From assembly GCF_026151205.1 (NCBI RefSeq), contig NC_087074.1:11763182-11823181 (forward strand): a stretch of DNA of 60,000 nt. Reading direction: 5' to 3'. The DNA is from Bolinopsis microptera. Taxonomy: Eukaryota; Ctenophora; Tentaculata; Lobata; Bolinopsidae. Positions 43,604 through 55,389 of the stretch are shown here, in pieces; position 1 is the first letter of the stretch, and each line of letters opens with the position of its first letter. The translations under genes were made by a program, and so were the position numbers. The notes beneath the pieces are model-generated. The model had not been told where the DNA came from, did no database searches, and saw nothing but the letters and a program-made list of their open reading frames with translations.

Positions 43604-43710
43604 CGGCACATGAAGAAGGTTCGAGAAGAGCGTACTAAGAAGTTCCTGGAACGTTGCCAGAAGTCCCCCCATGGTACTGAGTTTTCCCACCCGGAGGCTT
43701 CCCTGTAATA
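43604..43710 (+). other. Candidate terminal exon
   Basis: After GTGATTCAG a frame reads RHMKKVREERTKKFLERC, then QKSPHGTEFSHPEASL, and meets a double stop. A GTAATA donor also exists just before the stop. The basic/acidic helix looks protein-like, but no family is recognised and no partner exon is certain. Confidence 0.25.
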
Positions 43711-43797
43711 ATGTCATGTTGCAGGTTTGTTACAATCGATCGTAACTTATATAATAATATTCTATTAACTTATGTTAAACTTAATATCATAACTTAA

Positions 43798-46700
43798 GGG
43801 AGGGGGGGGGGGGGGGGGGGGGTCCAACTACATTTTTGTACATGGCCACCAGATTTTTTCCAAATGTACATGTACAAAATGTACAAAATATGTTTTTTCC
43901 TGTTTGGAAATTCCCTGGATAGATTTACTTGCTGTGGCTAATTTACAATGACAGGTACATCACATGGGAATGTATTTGATTACTTTAACACCTCAAAAAA
44001 ATTGAGAAATTTACAGAATCGATCTCCAAAACCTCTCAGAAGTGATATAATTCAACCAGAACCCCTACTATGCTATATATTGTGATGAGAAAACGAACCA
44101 ATTGGACATTCCAATAGTATGTTTTATGTGTTTTTTCAATGCAGGGGCTAGTATGCTCACTACTAGTGAGAGTTATCATGTACTCCCAGACCCGAGTGCT
44201 TTGGCCCCTTGTGAAATCGATTGTTTCTGCTCATCGATTTTATCCCTGTTACTTGTGATGATGTATTAGTACAACACTAGGTACCGGGTTATATTTTGTG
44301 GTCCGGTCTTTAAACATACCATAATATCACTAGTACACTGCACCTTAAATGTATAGTCAAGTACATTTGTATCGTAACACATGCTTGGCTTGGGGATCAC
44401 GTTTTGTGTTCGTTTTTGTCCGTTCGGTACCCTATATTTTCAAGACGGACTAAAAGTAGAACGGACAAAAAGAGACAAAAAATGTTATGGAAATAACATT
44501 TAGATGCTTCTCCTCCTTCTCCTCCTCCTCTTCCTAAGTCTTCCTCCTCCTTCTCATCAATCCTCCTTCTCCTCCTCCTAAGTCTTCCTCCTCCTGAGTC
44601 CTCCTCCTCCTAAGTTTTCCTCCTCCTTCTCACCAGTCCTCCTTCTCCTCCTCTTGAGTATTCTGAGTCCTCCTGAGTCCTCCTGAGTCCTCCTGAGTCC
44701 TCATCCTCATCCCCAGTCCTCCTTCTCATCCTCCTCCTTCTCCTCTTCCTTTTCCTCCTCATCAGTCCTCCTTCCTCCTCAGTCCTCTTCATAGTCGTCT
44801 TCGGGCAAGTTGATCGTTTAGCTCCGGACAGTCTATGCACGGTCCATGCAACAACAAAAGAACACTCCATGCACGGTCCCTGCACAATGAACACTTGATG
44901 CACACTCCCTGCACGGTCAGTCCCTGCACACTCCCTGCACGGTCTATGCACGGTCCCTGCACAGTAACATATGAATTATGAACACCACTTTTGTAATAAC
45001 AGCTCCTCAACTTCACATCGTCCTCGTTCTCGTCCTAAGTCCTCCTCCTCCCCTCCTCAGTCCTCCTCCTCCTCCTCCTCCTCCTTCTCCTTCTTATCAG
45101 TCCTCCTCCTCAGTCCTCCTCATAGTCGTCCTCCTCCTCGTCCTCGCTCTCGTCCTCCTCCTCAGTCCTCCTCGTCCTTAGTCCTCATCCTTTTATTCCT
45201 CCTCCTCCTCAGTCCTCCTCAGTCCTCCTCAGTCCTTCTCCTCCTCAGTCATCCCCCAGTCTTCCTCCCTCTCCTCAGTCCTCGTTCTCAGTCATCCTCA
45301 TAGTCGTCCTTGTTTTCCTCCTCAGTCGTTCTCGTCCTTAGTCCTACTCCTCCTCCTCCTCCTCCTCCTGAGTCCTCCTCCTCCTCCTTCTCCTCTTCAG
45401 TCCTCCTCCTCATCAGTCCTCCCCCAGCCCTCCTCCTCAGTCCTCCCCAAGTCCTCCTCCTCAGTCTCCTCCCTTCCTCCATCTCCTCCACAGTCTTCCC
45501 CCTCCTCAGTCCTCCTCCTCCTCCTCCTCAGTCATCCTCCTCCTCCTCCTGCACCTCCTCCTCCTCCTCCTCCTCCTTCTCCTCTTCAGTCCTCCTCCTC
45601 ATCAGTCCTCCCCCAGCCCTCATCCTCAGTCCTCCCCAAGTCCTCCTCCTCAGTCCCCTCCCTTCCTCCATCTCCTCCACAGTCTTCCCCCTCCTCAGTC
45701 CTCCTCCTCCTCCTCCTCAGTCATCATCCTCCTCCTCCTGCACCTCCTCCTCCTCCTCCTCCTCAGTCCTCTTCCTCCTCATAGTCATCCTCCTCCTCGT
45801 CCTCGCTCTCGTCCTCCTCCTCAGTCCTCCTTGTCCTCAGTCCTCGTCCTCCTCTTCAGTCCTCCTCCTCATCAGTCCTCCCCCAGTCCTCCTCATCCTC
45901 CTCCTCCCCAGTCCTACTCCTCATCCTCCTCCTCATTCTCCTCTTCTTTCTCTTCCTCACTAGTCCTCAGTCATCCCCCAGTCCTCCTCAGTCTCTTCCC
46001 CCTCCTCCTTCTCCTCAGTCTCTTCCCCCTCCTCCTTCTCCTCCTCAGTCCTCCTCCTCCTCAGTCCTTCCCCAGTCCTCCTCCTCCTCCTCCTTCTCCT
46101 TCTTATCAGTCCTCCTCCTCAGTCCTCCTCATAGTCGTCCTTCTCCTCCTCGCTCTCGTCCTCCTCCTCGCTCTCGTCCTCCTCCTCAGTCCTCAGTCCT
46201 CCTCAGTCCTTCTCCTCCTCAGTCATCCCCCAGTCCTCCTCGTCCTCCTCAGTCCTCGTCCTCAGTCCTCCTCATCAGTCCTCGTCCTTAGTCTTTATCC
46301 TCTTACTCCTCCTCCTACTCCAATCCTCCTCCTCCTCTTCAGTCCTCCTCCTCATCAGTCCTCCCTCAGTCCTCCTCCTCAGTCCTCTTCCTCCTCCTTC
46401 CTCAGTCTTCCTCCTCAGTCCTCCCCCAGTCCTCCTCCTCAGTCTCCTCCCCCTCCTACTCCTCCTCAGTCCTCCTCCTCCTCAATCCTCCTCCTCCTCA
46501 GTCATCCTCCTCCTCAGCCCTCTTCAGTCCTTCTCCTCCACATCATTCCTCCCCCTCCTCAGTCCTCCCCCTCAGTCCTCTTCATAATCGTCGTCCTCGT
46601 CTTCCTCCTCAGTCCTTAGTCATCCTCCTCAGTCCTCCTCGTCCTTAGTCATCCTCGTCCTCAGTCTTCCTCCTTCTCCTCCTCCTCCTGAGTCCTCCAC

Positions 46701-48191
46701 CTTCTCCTCCTCCTGAGTCCTCCTCCTCCTCCTTCTCCTCAATCTTCCTCCGCCTAGCCTCCTCCTCCTCCTGAGTCCTCCTCCTCGTCCTTTTTTCCTC
46801 ATCATCAGTCCTCCTCCTCCTTCTCATTAGTTTACACAATTTATTGTTACTAAAATGTTTTTGAAAGCATTTGATTCTGTAACATGTTGACATGTTACTG
46901 TTACTGACGCAAAATGTGCTCAAGAATTTTTGTGTTTAACAGAATTTGACTCTCCAGTACTATGGAAAAGTTGTTACACGTTTTTTAATAAATAAAGTGA
47001 TTTTCATCCCTTTTAATGTTATTAAAAATTGTGTAGACTATTCTTTGTATCTAACTGAGGATTGAAAGTTTGAGGACCATGGTCATTAACCGTGCTACCC
47101 ATTTCTGCAGATAGCCTGTTACAAACTGTGGAGACAATTTAAATCAAAAGTTACTAAAGTGTTCGCTATTTTTTACAATTGTAATTTTACCAACTGCAAC
47201 CGTACCTCTTTCAATTGTGGAAAAAGGGTGTGATTTCGGAAAATGCCCCACTCGTGAAAAAGTGTACCCGAGTCAATTGTGTTATTTAGGGTCATATTAG
47301 GCGGATTAGATTGAGAAACTTAGCGCCAGTCCCAAGGTGAGCAGGACTTTTGCCTGGTCCAGGATTAAGTACCTATGTTTACAATCATTGTTGATAAAAT
47401 GATATATTGTATAAAATTGTACCTGTTAACATTCAGATGAACTATTATTTTGTACAGTGCAGTGTTTGACTGAATTTATTGTGTTTTGGTTCACACGCAT
47501 GCCACACACACAAATTTTTCAATCCGTTTCCAGGGATTTCCGATTTTTTGTACATTTATGTACATGGCCATCAGATTTTTGCCAAATGTACATGTACAAC
47601 AAGAATTGCGCCCGTTGTTTCGTTTTGGCGGACGCTAGATTTCCATTTCACATTTACTATAAATTTAAGTATAAGCTCCAATCAGCTCACTTCAATTTTC
47701 ATGATAATAATATTGATAAATTATGCATCAAATACGGGAAACACTTGAAATTCAGTTCAATTGCCGGAGAACTTAACTTGTATCTGTAAATCAAGAAATT
47801 ATCAGCAAAGGTAAACTATACTCGTGTACACATCAATACACTACGCGTGCCATGTACAAATTGGGCGTATTACCTAATAGTAATATTATACATTATATAC
47901 ATGCATCATATACATTATAACACAGTCGCGCCGCGCATTCATAGATCACAGGCTATTTATACATCACATCTCCGCAACCAATCCTCGATCGCGCGCGCCC
48001 AACTTTTTCGTTGCATGGTAACGAACGGAAGGAAGGACACACGACATATATATTTAAACCCACCTATCTCGTTCTCCAAAATCCACGTTTTTCTGCAAAA
48101 ACCTCCATTCGTAACCTTTCACTATTGCCTTTTTTCAAAAGGGTGAAAAGGAAAAAATGTACAAAAATGTAGTTGGACCCCCCCCCCCCAC
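43798..48191. mobile_element. 4.4-kb TTAA-flanked element with G-tract terminal inverted repeats
   Basis: The left end GGGA(G)21 TCCAACTACATTTTTGTACAT and the right end, read inverted, GTG(G)11 TCCAACTACATTTTTGTACAT match. Both are flanked by TTAA (43794-43797, 48192-48195). The subterminal phrase TGTACATGGCCA.CAGATTTTT.CCAAATGTACATGTACAA occurs near the left end and again at about 47558. Inside lies a 2.3-kb polypyrimidine array. I find no transposase. TTAA sites suggest piggyBac-type mobilisation (inference). Confidence 0.65.
44506..46832. repeat. 2.3-kb polypyrimidine tract built on TCCTCCTC(AG)
   Basis: The plus strand is almost wholly C/T, interrupted mainly by regularly spaced CAGTCC. 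A higher-order duplication of about 170 bp (about 45398-45560 and 45590-45745) is nearly identical. The long Ser/Pro/Leu-rich plus-strand and Arg/Glu-rich minus-strand ORFs are artefacts. At 44820-44970 it is broken by a CCCTGCACGGTC-type tandem repeat. Confidence 0.95.
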
Positions 48192-48199
48192 TTAAAAAA

Positions 48200-49800
48200 A
48201 TTATTGTTCCGGACGGTAGTGATATTGCGGGGTGTAACAAGTTTACAGTTATAACCTCACTTTATTAATAATTGTTTGGTGTAATAATTGTTTTGTTAAA
48301 CTGATGATTGTTTGTGTATTTCTCAAACTAACATATTGGTCAGGCATGTACGGAGACCTCCCTGCTAGCTCCAGCTCCTAAAAGGACCTAATCCTTCTGA
48401 TAGAGAAACTGATAGAACTCCTCAGTCCTCAAGTCTTCCACTGGTAAAGTGTAAAGACTGCAGTTTGTACGAGCTGGAGCTCTTGTTTCACCCCAGGGTG
48501 GAAAGGTGGTACGCTAGTCCAGACCATGGAACATCAACGTCCTGCTGTTATTCAGAGCACTGATGTGGCTGGATGGAAACCAACCTCTAAAATTAGACTT
48601 GTTCTTCCCGGTACGTGGTGTTTTATTTGTGGGAAGAGTGCCGTTAATAAAAATGAATCTTCTTTTCCTGTAGCTTATATATCCTAATATTGAACCCGTC
48701 TCTGATCCTGATCTAATACTGCAGTCATTATAGTGAGTAAGATAGAAGTAGTTAATAAACCTCTCCAAAAACGGTCGACAGGTCGTGGCTAAGTAATGAA
48801 CGAACGAGAGCTCATTTTTGTCACGTGACAGCACTACTATAAAATATCCCTTATTATACATTCCCTACTCTGTGATCACCCTCCCCCCTCAGATATTCTA
48901 GAAGAGGAAGGAGAGAAGGAGGAACCACACAAAGGAATGTAGAACGTGTCAGGAGGAGACCTCATCACCCAAATGTACACCGCCTCCGGGCAACTACTGG
49001 ACCTCACCTACCGGGCTGGCCGGCTCTATCATACCTCACCTACCGGGCTAATACACGGGTCTTCATAGTGATATGACAGTGATTTCGAATAAACTGATAT
49101 TTACTGACATTTTTGGTCAGGTTCATGGTTAGGACATTGGACAGTTGTTATTTTTTACTTAGTTTGGTAATTTTATAATATTCTTGATGTCAACTGTTTT
49201 ATATCGTAAATATTCTGTTATTCTAACAGCACCGTCATATAAGTGTTTTAATCCTTCGAACATATGTAGCTGATAAAATAACATGCTGTAAAATTATTGA
49301 AATGTGATGTGCTCTGGTATCCGTATATAATATATCGACTATATATGGTAGAATCTAGATAGATAAGAATCTGGTAGAATGTAGAATGTGGATCTATTTA
49401 ACAGTTGGAGCTGAGGCACGTTTAAGAGTCAAATCGATTTCAATTTCAATTGCCCTTTCAGAAATCTCACCGTTGATAAACAGAGCTACAAATCTAAACA
49501 ATTGTGAGATTTATCCTTGGCCGTGTAACAACTTGAAATAATGGTATCTGTTCGCGATGCAAAACTGAAAACAATTCGATATTGTTTTATTATACTGCTT
49601 ATATTTTACCCTTGACCAACAAGATCTATAAAACCTTAAATGAATTAAAACTTGCAGGAATAATTTTATTGCGTATTATTGATAATTCGTGAATTTATGC
49701 AACCTACAGTACCTAAAATTCAATTAGCTAATTACCGGCCATGCGTTGCATAAACCCTATTATGGCCCATTCGGCCATTTCGGTCACAAATCGGAGCTTA
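48200..49800. other. Possible exon-like stretches, otherwise nothing recognised
   Basis: At 48380-48540 a plus frame reads CKDCSLYELELLFHPRVERW. At about 48895-49010 another reads KECRTCQEETSSPKCTPPPG. CxxC patches hint at a zinc-binding protein, but frames and splice sites do not join convincingly and no family is recognised. A short repeat CTCACCTACCGGGCT occurs twice at about 49005 and 49035. Confidence 0.25.
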
Positions 49801-50510
49801 AATTGAGTTTATTGCACGCGCGGTGGCGACAAATTGTGTGAAAACAACTGTGCTGTCACAAATAATGCGCGTTATAGAGGTGACCAATGAAATCACGGCA
49901 TTAAAACCACGTGATAGCGCGCTGGCGAGTGAATTAGTAAAATCCGTTGTAAACCTACAACCGTTAACAAATAATACATTACATAATTTGTATTTTTATT
50001 GATGATGCCAACCCATAATCCTTTCCAGCTCGTATTAATAGTTCATCTAACCAAAAGCTTCAATTCATCGCAGCTCAGCTCGGCGCGGCACAGTACTAGT
50101 AGCGCATTTTGCCGATTCAGTAGATTCGGTAGATCTGCGAGATGCACCACTGTGCCTCACCGAGCTGCGAAGGATTGACATCGTGAATCAACGATCTAGC
50201 CGATTTTAGATTTAGCATTTCGTTGCGAGAAGCGGCCTCATTCAGTGCGCGGCGCGGCACGGTAACGCATCGCGCTTTCACATAGCTATGTGTATACGTG
50301 TACTGCGCGCGGACCCGCTTGTTTCACAAATAGAATATATACTCCTGTGGGCTGTGCCGCCTTCGGTGGTCGCGCGCTACTGCAAGCGAAAGGGCTCTGG
50401 TTAGAGCAACATCGCGCTACAATTTATTTATTAGTTAGGAATCAGGGTTAGGCCTAGGGTTGGGGTTAGGGTTGCAGGTTTAAGGGTTAGGGTTATGGTT
50501 AGGAAATCAA
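49800..50510. repeat. GC-rich mosaic repeat family, copy C, with telomere-like TTAGGG stretch
   Basis: GATGCACCACTGTGCCTCACCGAGCTGCGAAGGATTGACATCGTGAATCA (about 50139) is an inverted copy of 33992-34060, while CACATAGCTATGTGTATACGTGTACTGCG (50280) and CGCGCTACTGCAAGCG (50372) are direct copies of 33810-33860. At 50437-50502 the sequence is a degenerate run of GGGTTAGGGTT. Confidence 0.7.
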
Positions 50511-50969
50511 AATAACGGCCGTTATTTGAAGTGAAATAGATCAACATGGGGTTGCTACATTATTACATACATATATAATCAATAATGCAAATGAATAATC
50601 ATAATTCATATAACTTTTGAATACTATAAAAACAATTAGTTTTAATCACTGTTTTACAGTTAAATAGTACAAAACAAGTTTTTAAAACGATTGAATTTTT
50701 TAGGTGTGCAGTGCACTATGAAAATCTATGGAAAAATCGAGCGCTATTATGAATTTTTAACAGAACCTTTTTATAATCTATTCTTATTAAATACGGTTTT
50801 TGAACAGTTTCTATGTTGTGTATGACGTTCTTTTTTTCTTTAAGTGGCTCTTTAATTGCTCTGCACTATGTTTAGCGATGTTCAACGTAGTTTAGTACGG
50901 GTATCAAATCTACACTGAACTAGATAGTCATGATTACTGCAAACCATTTGCCTCGTCCGTCTGTAGGAA

Positions 50970-52117
50970 TTGCATGATAATGGTCATGATGAAGCTCCTG
51001 ATATTCTCTCCAAAGTTGAGCATCTGATGAGGGCAATCAACTCTGCCCTTCTGGAATCATTTCGTGAGGAAATGCATAGCATTATTGTCGACAAGCTTGC
51101 TCTATGTGCTCCAGCCTCTGAACATTCGCTGGAAGAGCGAGTTTCTAATGTTAACAAAGAAAACTTGCAATCCCGGTCTCCAAGTGCACTGTCCTCTTAC
51201 AGCAATTTTGCTGAAGCTCTTGTAGGTGGTGCTAGTTCTCCTCAGCCAAGTAAAGTGTCCGCTAACTTAAATCAAATTAGCAAGGAAAGTAAAGAGATAT
51301 TTGTGCTAGATAGTCCCTCTCCTTCTGCTGATATTTCATCTGCTCCAGATGTTCTATCTGAGTTGCTCTATGACACACGATTGATTGCTATGAAAACTAG
51401 CCTACTAGATTCACATAAGAAGATAACGCTAGTTTTTCCATCTTCATCTGATAGGCTGAAGGCTAAAAGTCTTATTGAAAACTCTGATGTCATTAAATTA
51501 CTTGGTTTTCACATCACTCTCTCACAGAAAGCTCTCCCTAAGGTCACTGTGTCTAATATTCCCAGTCAGATATTCGAAACCATTGATCGCTCTGGTTTGC
51601 CCGCTGAAGATTTCCGGTTACAGACCAAAAAAGCTCTTCTAGATATTATTCCCTTGAAAAATCCTGGACTAAACACTTGCTAGATAATGAGCATTTCTTT
51701 GAAATTGTGTACATAAATGTTGGACTAAGGTACACTACTGCTGGGATCAAGGTCTCTCCTCAGATTAGGAACCTATTGACAGGAGACGGCAAAATCTTCA
51801 TTCTGAATAGTGCTTGTCCTGTAAAGGATAGATTCATCATCAAGCAGTGCTATAATTGTCAGAAGCTCCACCATATTTCCCAAAATTGTCCTGAGAAAGA
51901 AACTCTGGTTTGTATGTATTGCAGCGGTAGGCATAGAACATCAGACTGTCATTACAAGGAAGACCCTAGCAGACATAGATGTCGCAATTGCAGTCTGTCA
52001 AAAGATCCAAGAATCTCATCTCACTGTAACACTCACCATTCCAGCTCAGAGCAGTGCCCCATCATGCAACAGGCATTGAATCGGTATAAACAAAACATCC
52101 TTACTTCAAAAAACTAG
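50970..52117 (+). pseudogene. LINE ORF1 with zinc knuckles, one frameshift
   Basis: Two overlapping open pieces (50970-51683 and 51677-52117) belong to one ORF1 broken by a single-base shift at about 51670. The second piece has CCHC-type knuckles: CYNCQKLHHISQNC, CMYCSGRHRTSDC and a third Cys/His cluster (CRNCSLSK...HCNTHH). Such knuckles bind RNA in Jockey/CR1-group ORF1 proteins. It precedes the EN/RT ORF by 29 bp. Confidence 0.8.
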
Positions 52118-52146
52118 CTACAAACTCTAAGTCAGAATGTCAGAGT

Positions 52147-55002
52147 ATGAACTTTGCCCTGTTCAATTGCAGATCCATCTGCAATAAAACTGCTGGAGTC
52201 ATGCAATTGCTTGAAGACTTTGATACTGATATTTGCTGTGCTACAGAAACTTGGCTGAGAAAAGATGACAATGCTAAGTTTTCTGAGATGAAAGAACTTG
52301 GATATTCCATTCATAGCCAGCCAAGAGCTGGGCGGGGAGGAGGTGTTGCTGTTCTATATAAGAAACGATTCAAAACGTTTGAGTCTTGTGAATGTACCTT
52401 CAAATCATCTTCTGGAGATATACTACGAATTGTTTCAATTTACCGTTCTGGCACCTCCACATCTCAGAGTGCTAACATCCCCCAATTTCTAACTGACTTT
52501 GAGCAACTCTTGGTTGATTTAGTAGACAAACCTGGAAAGCCCTTGATCATGGGTGATTTTAATATCCACACTGAAGACGAAAATGATTCAGTTGCACAAA
52601 GGTTTAATTCACTACTTAAGTCTTGTGGGTGGGTGCAACAAATTTCAGCTGCAACACACAGAGATGGGGGCATATTAGATCTTGTAATTACCAGGGATGG
52701 TTCTTATACTCACGATTGCATTGAAGTTCTAGATCCTGTCATTACTGATTCTGGTACATCGTCTGACCACTACTTTGTTGCTTTCAATTGCAATGTATCT
52801 CCAGCACCCATAGGCACTCTAGAACCAATTATTTACAGAAACATTGCTTGCATAGACCTAGATGCTTTTGTTGAGGACATTCTTAAGTCAAAACTATGTG
52901 ACACTGATTGCTTCAATGACCTCGATAGTGCAGTTGATATCTATGAGTCTGAGTTGAGCAGTATTTTGGACAAGCATGCTAAAGAAAAAACTTTCATCCC
53001 AAGAAAAGATCATAACGCTGAATGGTGGTCTACACACTGTCAACAAGCAAAAGCAATGAGAAGAAAGATTGAGAGACTGTATCAAAAGAATCATGATTGC
53101 CCAGATTATAAACGACTGTACAGGAAAGCATCAGAGAGAGCATCCTCAGTCATTGTATCCACAAGAGATCACTTCTACAAAACAAGGTTACAAGATAGTG
53201 CAGGTGATGCTAAAAAGACTTATTCCATCGTTAATAAGTTGCTCAATAAAGAAAAAGTTAGTACTACTACACCTTCTTGCTCTTCAAATCTTGAGAGTGC
53301 TAACAACTTTGCACAGTTCTTTAAATCAAAGGTCGACAACATATACAACAACATTTATTTAGAACAACAATCCCAAGATTCTCCTAACTCAGATGAATTT
53401 GTTCCTCTTTCTAATAGCCCAAAGATAGTACAATTCCGTCATGTGTCTGATGAAGAACTAGTAAGCATCATAAAGAATATGTCTAACAAATTCTGTGATC
53501 TTGACCCCATACCTACAAAGATTCTCATCAAGTGTCTCCCAGAACTCCTTCCTCTGATCTCATTTATAGTCAATGAATCATTAGTTAAAGGTGAGTTTCC
53601 TATAAAACTTAAGGAGGCTCTCATTCGTCCAAGTTTGAAGAAACGTGGCCTTGACGGTGAATCTCTATCTAACTATAGGCCTATTAGCAATCCCTCATTC
53701 TTGTCAAAAATCATTGAGAAGTGTGTATCTATACAGCTCACCAGTTATCTTGAGGATAACAACTTGCTTTCTAAAGTTCAGTCCGGCTATAGGAAGTTTC
53801 ATAGCTGTGAAACTGCAACAACCAGAATCCATAACGACATCTTGATAACTATTGACAAGAAAACTAAAGTTGTTCTTTTACTTCTAGATTTGAGTGCTGC
53901 CTTTGATACTGTCAATCACCCAAGATTAATCAAGAAGCTAAGATCTGCTTATGGCATTACAGGCATTGCTCTTACATGGATCAGGTCCTACTTGGCTAAC
54001 CGTTCATTTTGTGTCAAAGTCAAGGATTCGTCTTCCTCAGCAACTGTTCTTGAGATAGGTGTGCCACAAGGTTCAATCCTTGGCCCCCTGCTATTCATAT
54101 TGTACACCAAAGATCTTGAGAACATTGCAAGTATGCATGGGTGCTGTATTCATTTGTATGCTGATGACACCCAGCTGTATTTCACTCTTGATTCTGATGA
54201 CCCATCACAGCTAGAGCACAATATGGAACACTGTATGTCTGATATCAAGAAATGGATGACAAACAATTTCCTTCGACTGAATTCTTCTAAGACTGAAGTC
54301 ATCGTTATATCCTCTAAATTTGACTCAACAAATATTCCAGCCTCTCTACAGATTGTTAAGGATCAAGAGCCACATTTTGTTAGTGGAACTGTGAAGAGTC
54401 TTGGGCTGTATTTGGACAGTTATCTTTCAATGAGTGATCAGATTACGTCAGTGGTTCAAGCATGTAATATTCAGATCAGAAATTTGTGGTTTATTGCATC
54501 AAAACTGTCTAAGATTCAGCTTGTTCATGCTCTAGTACTCTCTAGAATTGATTATTGCAATAGCGTATATTTTGGACTGAGCTCTTATGATTTAAGTCGT
54601 TTACAGAAGGTGCAAAATTCTGCTGTAAGATTTATTTTCGGGAGAGGAAGAAAGGCACACACTATTCCACTTCTTAAGAAAGTTCATTTTCTACCAGTTA
54701 GATTTAGAATAGATTTTAAGATTGCCCTACTTGCCTACAAGTGTTTAAATAATATAGCTCCTCTTTACTTAAAAGAGTTGATATCTCCTAGGCAGCAAAG
54801 TTTAAAAAATGTACGTCTTGATAATGATTATTTTTACCTTAGTTTTCCGCCCTCTCCTAACTATGTAAACACAGAGAAAGCTTTTAGTCACTGTGCAGTT
54901 AAAGTATTTAATTCCTTGCCATACGACATAAGATCAGCTGAGTCAGTTACATCTTTCAAGACCAAACTTAAAACATACTTCTTTTCTCTAGCATTTGATT
55001 GA
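52147..55002 (+). CDS. LINE ORF2: endonuclease and reverse transcriptase (951 aa)
   Basis: Intact. The N-terminal exonuclease-endonuclease-phosphatase domain (residues 1-225) has FNCRSICNK, ATETWL, RGGGVAVLY, MGDFNIHTED and SSDHYFV. RT (about 480-730) has NYRPISNPSFLSKIIEK, catalytic LDLSAAFDTVNHP (about 575-590), GVPQGSILGPLLF (about 637) and YADDTQLYF (about 670). The C-terminal region ends AESVTSFKTKLKTYFFSLAF, a form shared by CR1/L2/Jockey-group elements. It nicks target DNA and copies its RNA at the nick. No stop or shift, so the enzyme could be functional. Confidence 0.93.
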   Translation: MNFALFNCRSICNKTAGVMQLLEDFDTDICCATETWLRKDDNAKFSEMKELGYSIHSQPRAGRGGGVAVLYKKRFKTFESCECTFKSSSGDILRIVSIYRSGTSTSQSANIPQFLTDFEQLLVDLVDKPGKPLIMGDFNIHTEDENDSVAQRFNSLLKSCGWVQQISAATHRDGGILDLVITRDGSYTHDCIEVLDPVITDSGTSSDHYFVAFNCNVSPAPIGTLEPIIYRNIACIDLDAFVEDILKSKLCDTDCFNDLDSAVDIYESELSSILDKHAKEKTFIPRKDHNAEWWSTHCQQAKAMRRKIERLYQKNHDCPDYKRLYRKASERASSVIVSTRDHFYKTRLQDSAGDAKKTYSIVNKLLNKEKVSTTTPSCSSNLESANNFAQFFKSKVDNIYNNIYLEQQSQDSPNSDEFVPLSNSPKIVQFRHVSDEELVSIIKNMSNKFCDLDPIPTKILIKCLPELLPLISFIVNESLVKGEFPIKLKEALIRPSLKKRGLDGESLSNYRPISNPSFLSKIIEKCVSIQLTSYLEDNNLLSKVQSGYRKFHSCETATTRIHNDILITIDKKTKVVLLLLDLSAAFDTVNHPRLIKKLRSAYGITGIALTWIRSYLANRSFCVKVKDSSSSATVLEIGVPQGSILGPLLFILYTKDLENIASMHGCCIHLYADDTQLYFTLDSDDPSQLEHNMEHCMSDIKKWMTNNFLRLNSSKTEVIVISSKFDSTNIPASLQIVKDQEPHFVSGTVKSLGLYLDSYLSMSDQITSVVQACNIQIRNLWFIASKLSKIQLVHALVLSRIDYCNSVYFGLSSYDLSRLQKVQNSAVRFIFGRGRKAHTIPLLKKVHFLPVRFRIDFKIALLAYKCLNNIAPLYLKELISPRQQSLKNVRLDNDYFYLSFPPSPNYVNTEKAFSHCAVKVFNSLPYDIRSAESVTSFKTKLKTYFFSLAFD

Positions 55003-55389
55003 TTTTGCATTTACATAGGTAAAATGAACTTGTCATGTCTAATTTTCAATTAAGCTAAGCTCAGTTAATGTAAGAGCCGCTTTAGAAAGCACTGGAGTTT
55101 ATCTCCAGGATTAAATTATATCGAGTTATATGATTTAGCTATAAGGCGGTTTATAAATGTTGTATTTATTATTATTATTATATGATACGTACAATCTCAT
55201 GTTCAGCCCGAATTCCAATTTTTTTATAGCAGCTTCTTTAAGTAGTTGTACATTATCGGCTCTAATTTGGATTGCCCTTGTTTAATCAATTTCCATACAC
55301 TGTTCATAATTAGGGCCACTCTTAATTCTGCTGCTCACAATTTTTGCCGTTTAATGTGTAAAAGGTTAAGTTGACATGGTACTCAGGTC

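Larger units (their letters stand above)
50970..55190 (+). mobile_element. CR1/L2/Jockey-like non-LTR retrotransposon, nearly complete
   Basis: ORF1, ORF2 and a 3' UTR ending in an ATT microsatellite (TTTATTATTATTATTAT at about 55165) form a full-length-looking two-ORF LINE. Only ORF1 carries a visible break. The 5' boundary is not determined; it adjoins mosaic repeat copy C. Confidence 0.85.

Noticed and set aside
44971-46619. Long Ser/Pro/Leu-rich plus-strand ORFs (up to 262 codons)
   Set aside because: They are translations of the C/T-rich repeat array; any frame of such sequence is open.
47457-47789. 110-codon ORF as a transposase of the TTAA element
   Set aside because: No DDE motif or domain, and it covers the repeated subterminal phrase, so it is probably non-coding.
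50437-50502. True chromosome end or telomere fusion
   Set aside because: The TTAGGG-like run is short, degenerate and part of a dispersed repeat present elsewhere in the window.
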